A stretch of 64,000 nt of DNA from DAITAZ01 sp036824045 (GCA_036824045.1 DAITAZ010000002.1:114857-178856), one strand, 5' to 3'. Shown: positions 28,017 through 39,295, counted from the first letter of the stretch. Notes: generated from the letters alone by a model not told the origin. Numbers and translations: made by a program.

Positions 28017-28652
28017 ATGCTGCACAAGGCGCGTTACATCGTGGTTGAAGGCCCCATAGGCGTGGGTAAGACCAGCTTGGCCGAACGACTGGCGGACTAT
28101 CTTGAGGCCCCCACCATCCTGGAGCGGCCCCAGGACGTGCCCTTCCTGGCCAAGTTTTACCAGGACATGGAACGCCATGCGCTGTCTACCCAGATTTCCT
28201 TTCTGCTCCAGCGCATAGACCTGATCCGGGACCTGAAACTGAATGACTTGTTTCTCCAGCGGGTGGTATCGGACTTCCTGTTCGAGAAAGACCCCTTGTT
28301 CGCGGCGCTCAATCTCAACGAGGACGAGCTCAAGCTCTACCGGCAGTTGTTCGAGTTGCTGCGGCCCACACCGCCAACGCCGGATTTGGTGATATATCTC
28401 CAGGCGGAACCGGAAACCCTCATCGAGCGGGTCCGCCGCAGGGGTCTGGGGAGCGAGCGGCGCCTGGATGAGACCTACCTGCGCCGGGTAACGGACCACT
28501 ATGCCCGGTACTTCCACGGTTACGATCGCTCCCCCCTGTTCATCGTGCATGCGGACACCCTCAATCCGGTGGACCGGGACGAAGACTTCGCCCTTCTGGT
28601 CGAGCGTCTGTCCGCCATGCGGGGGTACCGTGAGTTCTTCGGCTACGCTTAG
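28017..28652 (+). CDS. Deoxynucleoside kinase
   Basis: A 211-residue dNK-family kinase (deoxyguanosine/deoxyadenosine kinase type) for nucleoside salvage. P-loop EGPIGVGKTSLAERLA, the ERPQDVPFLAKFYQDM substrate loop, DFLFEKDPLFA in place of the usual D-R-S segment, YLQAEPETLIERVRRRG lid with its arginine cluster. Substrate preference cannot be read off. The gene precedes panB in the same direction. Confidence 0.88.
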   Translation: MLHKARYIVVEGPIGVGKTSLAERLADYLEAPTILERPQDVPFLAKFYQDMERHALSTQISFLLQRIDLIRDLKLNDLFLQRVVSDFLFEKDPLFAALNLNEDELKLYRQLFELLRPTPPTPDLVIYLQAEPETLIERVRRRGLGSERRLDETYLRRVTDHYARYFHGYDRSPLFIVHADTLNPVDRDEDFALLVERLSAMRGYREFFGYA

Positions 28653-28725
28653 CGAACCCACTGTCAACCTGGCAACGCAGCCCCTGCGTTAATGCCTCGC
28701 CACAACCACTCCTGAAGGGTCTGCC

Positions 28726-29541
28726 ATGAGCTACCTGGAAAATGCCCGCCCCGTTACGCTGCACGAGCTTGCCCGCATGCGTGCGGAAGGAACCAAGATC
28801 GCGATGCTGACTGGCTACGACGCGAGCTTCGCTTCGCTGCTGGAGCGTAACGGCGTCGACGTGATCCTGGTTGGTGATTCTCTGGGCAATGTGCTCCAGG
28901 GCCATACCAGCACGCTTCCCGTCACGCTGCAGGACATGGCTTACCACACGGCCTGCGTGGCACGGGGCACCAAACGGGCGATGATTGTTACCGACCTGCC
29001 CTTTGGCAGCTACCACGAGAGCCCAGCCCAGGCCATGGCCAGCGCCGCCAGGCTGATGGCGGCCGGCGCCCACATGGTGAAGCTGGAAGGCGGCGCTTTC
29101 ATGGCGGATACCGTGCGCTTCTTGGTCGAACGCGGGGTACCCGTGTGCGCCCATATCGGCCTCACCCCCCAAGCTGTGCATCAACTGGGTGGCTACCGGG
29201 TGCAGGGTCGTACTGAGGCGGGCGCCCAGCAACTCAAGGCGGATGCCCTGGCGCTGGAACAGGCCGGAGCGGCCCTGATGGTGCTGGAGATGGTGCCCTC
29301 CGGCGTGGCCGCGGATTTGTCCGCCAGCCTGAGCACGATGGCAACCATCGGCATCGGTGCCGGCCCCGGCTGCCACGGACAAGTGCTGGTCCTCCACGAC
29401 ATGCTGGGTGTGTATCCGGGCAAGAAAGCACGTTTCGTCCGTAATTTCATGCAGGGCGCCGACAGCATCGACGCTGCGGTGGCCGCCTACGTCGCAGCGG
29501 TCAAGGACAGCAGCTTTCCCGCACCGGAGCAGTGTTATTGA
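28726..29541 (+). CDS. panB: 3-methyl-2-oxobutanoate hydroxymethyltransferase
   Basis: A 271-residue TIM-barrel enzyme for the first step of pantothenate synthesis (ketopantoate from ketoisovalerate and methylene-THF). Motifs: [28 protein letters not shown] (metal-binding Asp), [19 protein letters not shown] and [26 protein letters not shown]-type ribosome site (AAGGGT) eight bases ahead. It forms an operon with panC 21 bases downstream. Confidence 0.96.
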   Translation: MSYLENARPVTLHELARMRAEGTKIAMLTGYDASFASLLERNGVDVILVGDSLGNVLQGHTSTLPVTLQDMAYHTACVARGTKRAMIVTDLPFGSYHESPAQAMASAARLMAAGAHMVKLEGGAFMADTVRFLVERGVPVCAHIGLTPQAVHQLGGYRVQGRTEAGAQQLKADALALEQAGAALMVLEMVPSGVAADLSASLSTMATIGIGAGPGCHGQVLVLHDMLGVYPGKKARFVRNFMQGADSIDAAVAAYVAAVKDSSFPAPEQCY

Positions 29542-30390
<849 letters not shown>

Positions 30391-30408
30391 GCCACTGGAT
30401 CGTCAATA

Positions 30409-30434
30409 AATTGGGGCGCCGCGGCGCCCCAATT
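30409..30434. terminator. Bidirectional terminator between panC and htpG
   Basis: Perfect 12-bp inverted repeat AATTGGGGCGCC / GGCGCCCCAATT around GC, between convergent genes. The ends are AT-rich but true U-tracts are short, so efficiency is uncertain. Confidence 0.7.
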
Positions 30435-30468
30435 CATCTCCCCTTCCGGGGCCGAGCCTCACCCGAAC

Positions 30469-32382
30469 TCAGGCGCCGCTCATTTCCAGCATCAGACCGT
30501 TGACGCGCTTCACAAAGCCGGCGGGATCTTCCAACTGCCCCCCCTCCGCCAGCAAGGCCTGATCGAACAATACAGCCGCCCAATCGTCGAAGCGCTTGTC
30601 TTCGTACTTCATCCGCAGAATGACCGGGTGCTTGGGATTGACTTCCAGAATCGGTTTGGACATCGGAGCTTCCTGCCCCACGGATTTGAGGATCCGGGCC
30701 AGATTGCCACCCATGTCGTATTCGTCCGCCACCAGACACGCCGGAGAGTCGGTGAGGCGGTGGGTCACACGCACCTCCTTCACCCGCTCACCCAGGCTAC
30801 TCTTGACCTTTTCGACAAAGTCCTTGAACTCGCCGGCTTCCTCTTCGGCTTCCTTCTTTTCCGCTTCGTCTTCCAGTTTGCCCAGATCCAGGCCACCCTT
30901 GGCCACGGACTGCAAGGCCTTGCCTTCAAACTCGGTCAGATGGCCAACCACCCACTCGTCTACCCGATCGGCAAGCAAGAGCACCTCGATACCCTTTTTG
31001 CGGAACACTTCCAGGTGGGGGCTGTTCTTGGCGGCATTGAAGGTCTCGGCGGTCACGTAATAGACCTTGTCCTGCCCTTCCTTCATCCGCCCCAGGTAAT
31101 CGGCCAGGGAGACCGTCTGCTCGGGGCTGTCGGTGTGGGTTGAAGCGAAACGCAGGAGCTTGGCGAGCTTTTCGCGGTTGCTGTGGTCTTCGCCCATCCC
31201 TTCCTTGAGCACACGGCCGAACTCGCTCCAGAAGGTCGCATATTTTTCCTTGTTGTGCTCGGCCATGTCTTCCAACATGCCCAGCACCTTCTTGGTGCAG
31301 CCCGCGCGGATCGTGTCGATGTCCTTGCTCTCTTGCAGAATCTCGCGAGAGACATTCAGCGGCAGATCGGCTGAATCCACCACCCCACGGATGAAACGCA
31401 GGTACATGGGCATCAGCTTCTCGGCGTCGTCCATGATGAAGACGCGGCGCACATAGAGCTTGATACCGTGGCGCTGATTGCGATCCCACATGTCGAAGGG
31501 CGCATGGGCGGGCACGTAAAGCAACTGGGTGTACTCGTGCTTGCCTTCAACCTTGGCATGGGTCCAGGCCAGGGGATCTTCGTAATCATGGCCGACATGC
31601 TTGTAGAAGGCCTTGTACTCGTCTTCGGTGATGTCGTTCTTGGCCCGGGTCCACAGTGCGTTGGCCTGGTTGACAGACTCGTCCTCGTCGGTCAGCACCT
31701 GGGCTTTCTTTTCCTCGTCCCACTCCTCCTTCTTCATCACGATGGGCTGGACGATGTGATCCGAGTACTTGCGGACGATCTGGCGCAGCTTCCAGCTTGA
31801 AAGCAGGTCGTCTTCGCCTTCGCGCAGGTGCAGGGTGATCTCGGTACCCCGGGTGGTTTTTTCTTCAGGTTCCACCGTGTAGGCACCCGCCTCATCAGCG
31901 GCCATGGAACAGGTCCACCGCACGCCCTGGTCTGCGGAGAGTCCGGCCCGGCGGGTCACCACCGTCACCTTGTCAGCCACGATGAAGGAAGAATAAAACC
32001 CGACCCCGAACTGTCCAATCAGGTGGGCATCCTTCTGCTGATCGCCCGTGAGGCGGGAGAAGAATTCCTTGGTGCCGGACTTGGCGATAGTGCCCAGATT
32101 CTGGACCACTTCATCCCGCGACATCCCGATGCCGTTGTCCGCGATGGTGATGGTACGGGCCTCCGCGTCAAAGCTGACGCGGATCTTCAGCTCGGAATCT
32201 CCCTCAAACAGCGCCCCGTTGTTCAGCGCCTCGAAACGCAGCTTGTCGCACGCGTCGGAAGCGTTGGAAATCAGTTCCCTCAGAAAGATTTCCCGGTTGG
32301 AGTACAGGGAATGAATCATGAGGTGCAGCAGTTGCTTCACCTCAGCCTGGAAGTTGAGAGTTTCCGAAGTGTTGACAGTCAT
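30469..32382 (-). CDS. htpG: Chaperone HtpG (Hsp90)
   Basis: A 637-residue ATP-dependent chaperone. GHKL ATPase motifs: [41 protein letters not shown] and the GTEITLHL strand. Middle and C-terminal domains complete. The ATG at 32382 ([18 protein letters not shown]) has GGAG upstream. A sigma-32-type promoter lies about 115 bases upstream (32498-32525), as expected of a heat-shock gene. Confidence 0.97.
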   Translation of the reverse strand: MTVNTSETLNFQAEVKQLLHLMIHSLYSNREIFLRELISNASDACDKLRFEALNNGALFEGDSELKIRVSFDAEARTITIADNGIGMSRDEVVQNLGTIAKSGTKEFFSRLTGDQQKDAHLIGQFGVGFYSSFIVADKVTVVTRRAGLSADQGVRWTCSMAADEAGAYTVEPEEKTTRGTEITLHLREGEDDLLSSWKLRQIVRKYSDHIVQPIVMKKEEWDEEKKAQVLTDEDESVNQANALWTRAKNDITEDEYKAFYKHVGHDYEDPLAWTHAKVEGKHEYTQLLYVPAHAPFDMWDRNQRHGIKLYVRRVFIMDDAEKLMPMYLRFIRGVVDSADLPLNVSREILQESKDIDTIRAGCTKKVLGMLEDMAEHNKEKYATFWSEFGRVLKEGMGEDHSNREKLAKLLRFASTHTDSPEQTVSLADYLGRMKEGQDKVYYVTAETFNAAKNSPHLEVFRKKGIEVLLLADRVDEWVVGHLTEFEGKALQSVAKGGLDLGKLEDEAEKKEAEEEAGEFKDFVEKVKSSLGERVKEVRVTHRLTDSPACLVADEYDMGGNLARILKSVGQEAPMSKPILEVNPKHPVILRMKYEDKRFDDWAAVLFDQALLAEGGQLEDPAGFVKRVNGLMLEMSGA

Positions 32383-32497
32383 GGTTGAAATCTCCGCTCT
32401 CGAGGCGGCACGGGCTCGGGCCAAAGGCCACGCGGGGGGCGCGAACACCCTTCCGTTCGCCTTTTGGGTTCGGGTAGTTGGTCGATCGAAGCACCGA

Positions 32498-32525
32498 ACA
32501 TGGTGCCGTCGCCCACTTTTTCAAG
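32498..32525 (-). promoter_or_regulatory. Sigma-32 heat-shock promoter of htpG
   Basis: On the minus strand CTTGAAA (32525-32519), 13 bases, then CACCATGT (32505-32498). The consensus is CTTGAAA, 11-16 bases, CCCCATnT, so the -35 is exact and the -10 has one mismatch. The transcript would start near 32490, giving a leader of about 108 bases before the htpG ATG. Confidence 0.75.
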
Positions 32526-32623
32526 AGGGTGGGACGATGAAAAAAGCGAGGGAACTCCAAGGTTCCACCCGCCTCGAGGATGAGCGAATCCGTGTTGCCC
32601 GACCGCCCGGGCAAAGCGCTCTG

Positions 32624-33574
32624 TCAGAGCAGGGCTTTGGCAATAGCCTCCGCGGCTTCGGCAACCGCCTTGTTGGCATCCGGGAAAAACTTGCCCAGCG
32701 TGAAGAACGCATGCAGCATGCCTTCATAGCGCGAATAGGTCACCGGCACGCCAGACGCCTGCAGGCGCCGGGCATAGGCCTCGCAATCGTCAATCAGGGG
32801 ATCATGGCTCGCGGTGATCATCAGCACCGGGGGCAGCCCTTCCAGGCTGGGCGCGAGGATGGGTGAGGCCCGCCAGTCAAGCTTGTCTTCCTCGCGCGGC
32901 AGATAGCACTGCTGGAAACGCACGATGGAGGCCTGATTCAGGAGGTAGCCATCGCCATAGGTGGTGTGCGAGGGAGTCATCCCCCTCTGGTCCGTGGATG
33001 GATAGACAAGGAGTTGCAGCTTCAGGCTGGAAATCCCCTCGTCGCGTGCAATCAATGCCGCCACGGTCGAAAGATTACCCCCTGCGCTGTCTCCGCCGAT
33101 CGCCAGCCGGCTACCGTCCAAACCGATCGAGGCGCCATGCGTGCTGAGCCAGCGCACCGCATGTGAGACGTCTTCAACAGCAGCCGGAAACGGGTGCTCC
33201 GGAGCCAAGCGATAGGCCAGCGCCAGCACGGCGCAGCCCGAGCCATTGGCCAATTCCCGGCACACCACTTCGTAGCTTTCGATGTTGCCCACCGTCCAGC
33301 CGCCACCGTGCACATAGATAAGAGCAGGAAGCCGGGTATCCGGGTGAGCCTCCTTGGGACGATAGAGCCGGTAACGAAGGGGGCCTCCCAAGGAATCGGG
33401 CCGCGGCAACGCCCCCTCTTCGGCACTGCCCACCTCCGGCATCGGGGGACGGAAGGCGTGCTGCATGGCAGCGGCACTGGCGCGCTGCTGGCCCAAGGTC
33501 ATGGTCTCGAAGGGAACAGCTTCGGCGCGATAGACAAGATCCAGCAGCGCCTTGGATTGGGGATGGAGCGACAT
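32624..33574 (-). CDS. Alpha/beta hydrolase of the hormone-sensitive-lipase (Aes) family
   Basis: A 316-residue esterase. The HSL signature HGGGW gives the oxyanion hole, GDSAGG the nucleophile serine, DPLIDDCEAY the acid and GMLHAFFT the histidine. The ATG at 33574 follows AAGGA; the frame upstream of it overlaps a terminator hairpin. Natural substrate unknown; members cut short-chain esters and polyester fragments. Confidence 0.87.
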   Translation of the reverse strand: MSLHPQSKALLDLVYRAEAVPFETMTLGQQRASAAAMQHAFRPPMPEVGSAEEGALPRPDSLGGPLRYRLYRPKEAHPDTRLPALIYVHGGGWTVGNIESYEVVCRELANGSGCAVLALAYRLAPEHPFPAAVEDVSHAVRWLSTHGASIGLDGSRLAIGGDSAGGNLSTVAALIARDEGISSLKLQLLVYPSTDQRGMTPSHTTYGDGYLLNQASIVRFQQCYLPREEDKLDWRASPILAPSLEGLPPVLMITASHDPLIDDCEAYARRLQASGVPVTYSRYEGMLHAFFTLGKFFPDANKAVAEAAEAIAKALL

Positions 33575-33596
33575 CGGAAATCCTTGGGACAATCGT

Positions 33597-33631
33597 GAAA
33601 AAGCCGACAGCCCGGAGGGATCTGTCGGCTT
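33597..33631 (-). terminator. Intrinsic terminator of the HTH-receiver gene
   Basis: Read on the minus strand: AAGCCGACAG, an 11-base loop, CTGTCGGCTT, then TTTTCACG. A 10-bp perfect stem followed by a T-run is a classic rho-independent terminator, placed 50 bases past the stop of the regulator gene at 33681. Confidence 0.8.
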
Positions 33632-33680
33632 AACCAAGTACATCAGGCAGCGATGCTAACACGCTGCCGACGGGAGTATC

Positions 33681-34310
33681 TCAGGCGTTTGGCACAATCT
33701 GACGGCGGCGCAACTTGATGCCGTGCTTGCGCAACAAATCCTCCAGCAACAATTTGAAGCGGGGAAAGTCCACCGGCTTGTGCATGATCGGCGTGTCGCC
33801 CAGCATCGGCCGCCGCGTCTGGATCTCATCCTCACCCATCCCCGTGATCACCACGATGTCGAGTCCTGCATAAGCCGGCGTATTGCGTAGCTTGCAGATC
33901 ATGTCGAAGCCATCCATGCCCGGCATCACCAGATCAGCCACCATCGCATCGGGCTTTTCCTCGCCAATCTTGATCAGCCCCTCAAAACCATCCACGGCAG
34001 TGATCAGCCGGATGGGCAGCCCCCAGCGATCAAGAAACGTGCGATACAGCATCTGATAGTGGTTCGAATCCTCGACCACGAGCAGCTTGAAGCTGTCATC
34101 CATGGGCGCGGCAGGCTTATGCTGCGCCCGCTGGGCCAGTACCTCCTGAACAGAACTCAGAGCGATACGGCGATGACCGCCCACCGTCTTCCAGGCCTGC
34201 AAGATGCCGTTGTCCACCCAAAGTTGGACAGTCCGAACCCCGACGCCCAGCATGCGGGCAGCCTCGATGGTCGAGCAATAGGCAGTTTGTGCAATGTTGT
34301 CGGGTGACAT
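33681..34310 (-). CDS. HTH-receiver response regulator (MerR/excisionase-type HTH first)
   Basis: A 209-residue regulator with domains in reversed order. Residues 13-50 form a MerR/BldC-like winged helix (STIEAARMLGVGVRTVQLWV, GGHRRI); residues 75-190 a CheY-like receiver with acidic pair E80-D81, phosphoacceptor D126 (ADLVMPGMDGFD), T156 and K178 (MHKPVDF). Usual response regulators carry the receiver first. No histidine kinase is adjacent, so it is an orphan. The target genes are unknown. Confidence 0.85.
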   Translation of the reverse strand: MSPDNIAQTAYCSTIEAARMLGVGVRTVQLWVDNGILQAWKTVGGHRRIALSSVQEVLAQRAQHKPAAPMDDSFKLLVVEDSNHYQMLYRTFLDRWGLPIRLITAVDGFEGLIKIGEEKPDAMVADLVMPGMDGFDMICKLRNTPAYAGLDIVVITGMGEDEIQTRRPMLGDTPIMHKPVDFPRFKLLLEDLLRKHGIKLRRRQIVPNA

Positions 34311-34596
34311 GTCAGAAAAACTCCTACAAGTCCGGCAAAAATACCATATCCAACGAGAACTTACAGCGCCATGTCTTCATCCCGAGGAAGCACTCCGGTT
34401 CAATCCGGTGGCTTTGCAGCATCTCGTCAAATCCGCATATCCGGATTATCAGGAGCCAGAGAGCGGCACTCCGCGAACTTGCGCACGGGCGTCATCGGCT
34501 CTTGCAGGCGGGAAACGATGCCCTGCGGTAGCGCGGTAGCTTGTGGTTACTGACCATTCCCTCGAAAGCCTGCGCGCAAAACGGCAAATCGCCTGC

Positions 34597-34614
34597 TCGT
34601 GAATATTTTCACGA
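34597..34614. promoter_or_regulatory. Perfect dyad TCGTGAA-TATT-TTCACGA
   Basis: A 7-bp perfect inverted repeat around TATT in the AT-rich part of the intergenic region. It could be an operator or a small hairpin. Nothing links it to a specific regulator. Confidence 0.35.
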
Positions 34615-34910
34615 TAGTGTGCATTAACATCAAAATCGAAGTCGTGGGAGTTCCGGCAAATGGCGAAATCCCCGTTCACAGGCGGCATCCCGTGCAAACT
34701 TGCGTGCGTCATTCCCATTCAGCTGACGACGGCTAATTGCAAAATATGTGAATTCATACGGGATTGCTGCGCCCCGGGGGATGTGGATGAGATACAACTA
34801 GGGAAAACCAGTGGATGCTCCAGATGAGCAAAACACTGTTTCACTGCAAGGAGATGAAACCGACGCCCCGCCAGCGCCGCGTTTTTGCACGCCCTGCCGT
34901 TGCTGCCAAG

Positions 34911-34940
34911 AAAAATGCCACCCCCGACGGGAGTGGCACT
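34911..34940 (-). terminator. Terminator of the hydroxyphenylpropanoid operon
   Basis: On the minus strand AGTGCCACTCCCG, a short loop and GGGGTGGCA with one mismatch, then TTTTTCTTGG. It lies 34 bases past the acyl-CoA dehydrogenase stop, the last gene of the long minus-strand operon. Confidence 0.75.
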
Positions 34941-34973
34941 TAGCGCGCAAGCGGCCGGGGAAACCGGGCACTT

Positions 34974-36761
34974 TCAGAGCTGGTCAACGTCGAATCCGGT
35001 CACAGCCGCTCCCCCTTGCCGCACTGCCCCGCTGTATGCGTAGACCAGCGGGGTGACGTTCTGCATGTAGTAGCGGGCAAGCCCCACCACACTCTGGAGG
35101 TATGCGGCATCCCCCGATTCGGCCAGCAGTCTCTGGCGTGCCGCCAGCGCCGCGCGGGAGATTTGCCAGGCACCACATACCGTGCCCAGCATGTGAAGGA
35201 AAGGCACCGCGCCAGCCAGCACGTCGGCCAGGTGCGGGCCGCCATTGGCCAGCACCCAGTCAAGCACGGACTCCAGTTCGTCCAGAGCGGACGCCAATGC
35301 GGGAGCCAGATCCGCCAGTTCCGTATCGGCCGCCAATCCTCCCGCCAGCGCACGCATCTCTTCCAGCAGCGTTCGCAGCGTTGCGCCCTGCTCGCGCAGA
35401 ATCTTGCGGCCGATCAGGTCGTTGGCCTGAATGCCCGTCGTGCCTTCGTAGATGGTGATGATCCGGGCATCCCGGAAATGCTGGGCCGCACCGGTTTCCT
35501 CGACGAACCCCATGCCGCCGAAAACCTGGATGGCCAGGTCGCACACATCGTTGCCCACCTCCGTGCTCCAGCCCTTCGCCACGGGCATCAGGAGGTCCAC
35601 GTAACGACGATACCGTTCCGCCACTTCCGGGTCGGGGTGATGGTGGGCGCGATCAAACCAGCCGGCTGCTGTATACAACAGCGCACGCACAGCCATCAGC
35701 CGCGACCGCATGGCCAGCAACATCCGTTTCACGTCAGGGTGGTGGATGATGGGCAGACCGCTGGCGCCGGTCACCGCATCGCGCCCCTGCACGCGCTCGC
35801 GGGCATACGCCACGGCCCGCTGATACGCTCGCTCGCCCAACCCGACGCCTTGCACCCCTACCCCGAAACGGGCGTCGTTCATCATGATGAACATCGTCTC
35901 CAGACCGCGGTTGGGCGCCCCCACCATCCAGCCCAACGCCCCACCTTGCTCGCCGAAACTCATGGTGCAGGTGGGGCTGCCGTGTATGCCCATCTTGTGC
36001 TCGATGGAGATGCAGCGCACGTCGTTGCGGGCGCCGAGGCCACCATCGTCCGTCACCAGATACTTGGGCACCAGGAACAGGGAAATTCCCTTCACGCCCG
36101 GGGGCGCATCCGGCAAGCGGGCCAGCACCAGATGCACGATGTTCTCGGTCAGTTCGTGCTCACCGTAGCTAATGAATATCTTCTGCCCGAACAGCCGGTA
36201 GCTGCCATCCTCTCCCGGCTCTGCGCGGGTGCGCGTTGCCGACAGATCCGAGCCGGCCTGGGGCTCAGTGAGATTCATGGTGGCACCCCACTCCCCGGTC
36301 ACCACCTTTTCCAGGAAGACGGCCTTGAGCGCATCGCTGGCAGCGATCTCCAGCGCCTCTGCCTGGCCCACATTGAGCTGGGGCAGCATGGCGAAGGCCG
36401 TGTTGGCCGAAAACCACATTTCCCATACCGGCGTCGAGGCCAGCTTGGGCAGAGCCTGACCACCATACTCCGCAGGGCCCGAGAGCCCGCCCCACCCGCT
36501 TGCGCGGAACTGGTCATAGGCCTCCTTCCAGCCTTCCGCACAGCCAACGCGCCCCTCCTCCAGCCGGCATCCCTGGGTGTCGCCCACCCGGTTCAGCGGA
36601 TCGAGCACGCCGCTGGCAAACTTGCCGGCCTCCTCAAGGATGGCCTCCACCACATCCGGGCTGGCCTCCTCGCAACCAGGAAGCTGATTGACTGACTCCA
36701 GGCCGGCCACCGCCTCCAGGATGAATTTCATGTCCCGCAACGGGGGTACGTAGCTGCTCAT
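34974..36761 (-). CDS. Acyl-CoA dehydrogenase (large FadE/DmdC-like)
   Basis: A 595-residue flavoprotein longer than classical acyl-CoA dehydrogenases (about 380), with the C-terminal extension of the DmdC-like group. FAD-binding LTEPQAGSDLSA, the central EHKMGIHGSPTCTMSFG strand and the GGMGFVEETGAAQHFRDARI to IYEGTTGIQA segment with the catalytic Glu are visible. The ATG at 36761 follows GGAGA. In this operon it would oxidise an arylpropionyl-CoA to the cinnamoyl-CoA (inferred). Confidence 0.9.
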   Translation of the reverse strand: MSSYVPPLRDMKFILEAVAGLESVNQLPGCEEASPDVVEAILEEAGKFASGVLDPLNRVGDTQGCRLEEGRVGCAEGWKEAYDQFRASGWGGLSGPAEYGGQALPKLASTPVWEMWFSANTAFAMLPQLNVGQAEALEIAASDALKAVFLEKVVTGEWGATMNLTEPQAGSDLSATRTRAEPGEDGSYRLFGQKIFISYGEHELTENIVHLVLARLPDAPPGVKGISLFLVPKYLVTDDGGLGARNDVRCISIEHKMGIHGSPTCTMSFGEQGGALGWMVGAPNRGLETMFIMMNDARFGVGVQGVGLGERAYQRAVAYARERVQGRDAVTGASGLPIIHHPDVKRMLLAMRSRLMAVRALLYTAAGWFDRAHHHPDPEVAERYRRYVDLLMPVAKGWSTEVGNDVCDLAIQVFGGMGFVEETGAAQHFRDARIITIYEGTTGIQANDLIGRKILREQGATLRTLLEEMRALAGGLAADTELADLAPALASALDELESVLDWVLANGGPHLADVLAGAVPFLHMLGTVCGAWQISRAALAARQRLLAESGDAAYLQSVVGLARYYMQNVTPLVYAYSGAVRQGGAAVTGFDVDQL

Positions 36762-36834
36762 CGCAGGGTCTCCACTCGTATTCTGGTTCCGGCGCGGCAA
36801 GGCCATGCAGCCCCCAAACGCGCTCGTCTTCCGG

Positions 36835-37254
36835 TCACTCGCACGCGGCGCGAATATCTTCCGGGATGGGCACAGCCTTGATGCGCAGGGGATTCGCCGG
36901 GTCCTGGATGGCGAAGACGCGCACCTCCCTGCCCTGCGCAAGAACCGTGTCCCCGCGCCGGGCCACGTGGCACATCACGAAACTTTTTCCGCGCCATTCC
37001 TCGATCCAGGTTTCCACCTCGATGTCCTCGCCATAGGTTGCCGAATTGAGAAACCTGGCCCCCGCATCCACCAGCGGCGTTCCGATGATGCCCCGGTCAC
37101 GGGTGGTGTCCCGCCAGCTCGGCACACCGCAGGCGGTGAAGAACTCCCGACTGCTGGTATCGAACCACCGAAAATAATTGGCGAAAAACACGATCTGGGC
37201 GGGGTCGCAATCGCTGAAGGCGATGCGCAATCGGTAAGTATTGCGGCGCGCCAT
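36835..37254 (-). CDS. Acyl-CoA thioesterase, 4-hydroxybenzoyl-CoA thioesterase type
   Basis: A 139-residue hot-dog-fold thioesterase. The active-site segment FSDCDPAQIVFFANYFRWFD closely follows the 4-hydroxybenzoyl-CoA thioesterase family, with the catalytic aspartate in SDCDPAQ. In this operon it would release free hydroxybenzoate from the aroyl-CoA formed by side-chain beta-oxidation, linking to the ring-cleavage genes at 47.8-51.7 kb. Three bases separate it from the upstream SDR gene. Confidence 0.87.
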   Translation of the reverse strand: MARRNTYRLRIAFSDCDPAQIVFFANYFRWFDTSSREFFTACGVPSWRDTTRDRGIIGTPLVDAGARFLNSATYGEDIEVETWIEEWRGKSFVMCHVARRGDTVLAQGREVRVFAIQDPANPLRIKAVPIPEDIRAACE

Positions 37255-37257
37255 GGA

Positions 37258-38025
37258 TCACCTGGGGGCAAGCCGGAGGGCACCATCCAGGCGGATGGTT
37301 TCCCCGTTGAGCATCTCGTTGGCAACGATGTCCGTCACCAGTTGCGCGTACTCCTCAGGTCGCCCGAGCCGGGGCGGGAACGGCACCGACTGCCCAAGCG
37401 CCGCCTGCACGTCTTCCGGCAGCCCCGCCATCATGGGCGTCTGGAACAAACCGGGGGCGATGGTCATCACCCGCACGCCAAACCGGGCCAGTTCCCGGGC
37501 CAGCGGAAGCGTCATGCCCACGATCCCCGCCTTGGACGCCGCATAAGCCGCCTGGCCAATCTGCCCGTCGAATGCCGCCACTGAAGCCGTATTGACGATC
37601 ACGCCACGCTCACCGCCGGTACTGGGCTGTCCGGTACTCATCACCTCGGCAGCCACACGAATCATGTTGAAGCTGCCCAGGAGGTTCACACGCAAGGCTC
37701 GCTCAAAGCTTTCCATCCGGTGCGGCCCGTCCCGCCCCAGCAGGCGCTCCGACACCCCCACACCGGCACAGTTGACCAGCCCCTGCAGCGAACCGAATCG
37801 CGCCAGCGCCAGCGCGACGCACGCCTTGGCATCTGCTTCGCTGCTCACGTCGGTCCGGCAATAGGCGGCGCGATCGCCCAGTTCCTTCGCCAAACCCTCG
37901 CCCAGCGCCTCGTTCACATCGGCAACGACCACATTCGCGCCCCGGGCATGCAAAAGCCGCGCGGTGGCTCCGCCCAAGCCGGAGCTGCCGCCCGTCACGA
38001 TGAAAGTACTCCCCTGTATCCGCAT
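37258..38025 (-). CDS. SDR-family 3-hydroxyacyl-CoA dehydrogenase (HSD10-like)
   Basis: A 255-residue short-chain dehydrogenase. Cofactor loop [13 protein letters not shown], the NCAG-equivalent NCAGVG, and the catalytic YAASKAG (Tyr, Lys). The long N-terminal acidic [13 protein letters not shown] pattern resembles type-2 3-hydroxyacyl-CoA dehydrogenases. The ATG at 38025 follows GGAAGGA. Expected step: oxidation of the 3-hydroxy-3-arylpropionyl-CoA (inferred). Confidence 0.87.
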   Translation of the reverse strand: MRIQGSTFIVTGGSSGLGGATARLLHARGANVVVADVNEALGEGLAKELGDRAAYCRTDVSSEADAKACVALALARFGSLQGLVNCAGVGVSERLLGRDGPHRMESFERALRVNLLGSFNMIRVAAEVMSTGQPSTGGERGVIVNTASVAAFDGQIGQAAYAASKAGIVGMTLPLARELARFGVRVMTIAPGLFQTPMMAGLPEDVQAALGQSVPFPPRLGRPEEYAQLVTDIVANEMLNGETIRLDGALRLAPR

Positions 38026-38038
38026 GATTCCTTCCCCT

Positions 38039-39295
38039 TCAGCCCGCGTTTTCCAGAAGGATCGCAACGCCCTGGCCGCCCCCCGCACAGGCACTCGAAA
38101 CGCCGAACTGCAGGCCCGACTCCACGAGCTCCCGCGCCACGGTAGTGGTCAGACGCACCCCCGATGCTCCGAGCGGATGGCCGATCGCGATCGCGCCGCC
38201 GTGTACGTTGGCCCGATCCCGCTCCAATCCCAGTTCCCGTTCGCACGCCAGATACTGGGCGCCAAACGCTTCGTTGATCTCAACCCGGCCCAGATCACCC
38301 ATCTGGAGCCCGGCCCGCGCCACCAGGGCCCGGATCGCCGGTGCCGGGCCGATCCCCATCACCTCGGGGGGAACCGCCACCGCGGCCCCTGCCACAATCC
38401 GCGCCAAAGGCCGCAGACCGTGGGCGCGAACGTAGTCGCCATGGGCCACGATCACCGCTGCCGCCCCATCCACGATGGCCGAACTGTTGCCCCCGGTCTG
38501 CACGCCCTTGAAAGCTGGTTTCAGCTTGCCCAGGGTTTCCAGGTCGGTGGGGCGGACGTGCTCGTCGCGCTCGAAGCTTTTCAGCCGGTTGGCAAGCTTC
38601 AGGCTGCGGGGGTTGTAGCCGGGCAACTCCCATTGGCTATTGACCACCGGCACCACTTCGTCCCGAAAATAACCGTCCTCCCAAGCAGCCATCGCCCGCC
38701 CAAAGCTCTGTGCTGCGAACGCGTCCACCTCCTCGCGGCTGATGCCGTAGCGCCGGGCAAGGTTTTCGGCGGTGTCGCCCATGCTGGTACTGGCGGCCGT
38801 GTCCTTCGTGGCCTCCCACAGGAAATCCTTGAACTCCACCTGCCCCATGCGAAAACCCGACCGGTGGGTGTAAGCCGCCACCGGGTTGCGGCTCATGGAC
38901 TCCGTCCCCACGCAGAGCACGACCTTGGCCTTGCCCAGAGTGATCTGGTCCGCCGCATTGAGGATGGTCTCAAAGCCGGTTCCACACAGGCGCTGCACCA
39001 GCACGGCCGGCACCGCCGGATTGACCCCGGAATAGAGGCCGATGTGCCGGGGCAGGAAGTAAGCGTCAAAGCTGGCCTGGGCCATGTTGCCCGCCACGAT
39101 GGCCTGCACGTCCGAAGCCGGGATGCCGCTACGCTCGAACAGTGCCCGCGCGGCGTAAATGCCCAGGTCGGTGGGCGACACATCCCGGAGCACGCTGTTG
39201 TAGTCGGCGAAGGGCGTTCGCCGACCCGCCACCAGCCAGATGTCTTCGTACTGCCCGACCAGGGCTGACGATTCGGAATCCGGATAGATGTTCAT
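38039..39295 (-). CDS. Thiolase (acetyl-CoA C-acyltransferase)
   Basis: A 418-residue thiolase. Nucleophile cysteine in [11 protein letters not shown], histidine in [14 protein letters not shown] and the second cysteine in CAGGGQG. The ATG at 39295 overlaps the enoyl-CoA hydratase stop (ATGA). Within the operon it would cleave the beta-ketoacyl-CoA to acetyl-CoA and an aroyl-CoA. Confidence 0.93.
   Translation of the reverse strand: MNIYPDSESSALVGQYEDIWLVAGRRTPFADYNSVLRDVSPTDLGIYAARALFERSGIPASDVQAIVAGNMAQASFDAYFLPRHIGLYSGVNPAVPAVLVQRLCGTGFETILNAADQITLGKAKVVLCVGTESMSRNPVAAYTHRSGFRMGQVEFKDFLWEATKDTAASTSMGDTAENLARRYGISREEVDAFAAQSFGRAMAAWEDGYFRDEVVPVVNSQWELPGYNPRSLKLANRLKSFERDEHVRPTDLETLGKLKPAFKGVQTGGNSSAIVDGAAAVIVAHGDYVRAHGLRPLARIVAGAAVAVPPEVMGIGPAPAIRALVARAGLQMGDLGRVEINEAFGAQYLACERELGLERDRANVHGGAIAIGHPLGASGVRLTTTVARELVESGLQFGVSSACAGGGQGVAILLENAG

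Larger units (their letters stand above)
34311..34973. other. 663-bp intergenic region with little coding signal
   Basis: Upstream of the HTH-receiver gene and downstream of the acyl-CoA dehydrogenase gene. It is more AT-rich than its surroundings, and short frames here have no protein-like features. It holds the 7-bp dyad at 34597-34614 and a terminator at 34911-34940. The promoter of the regulator must lie near 34311-34400, where no clear -35/-10 pair was found. Confidence 0.5.

Noticed and set aside
34811..35056. Short plus-strand frame near the end of the acyl-CoA dehydrogenase gene
   Set aside because: It crosses the terminator and overlaps the real gene antisense; no protein-like character.
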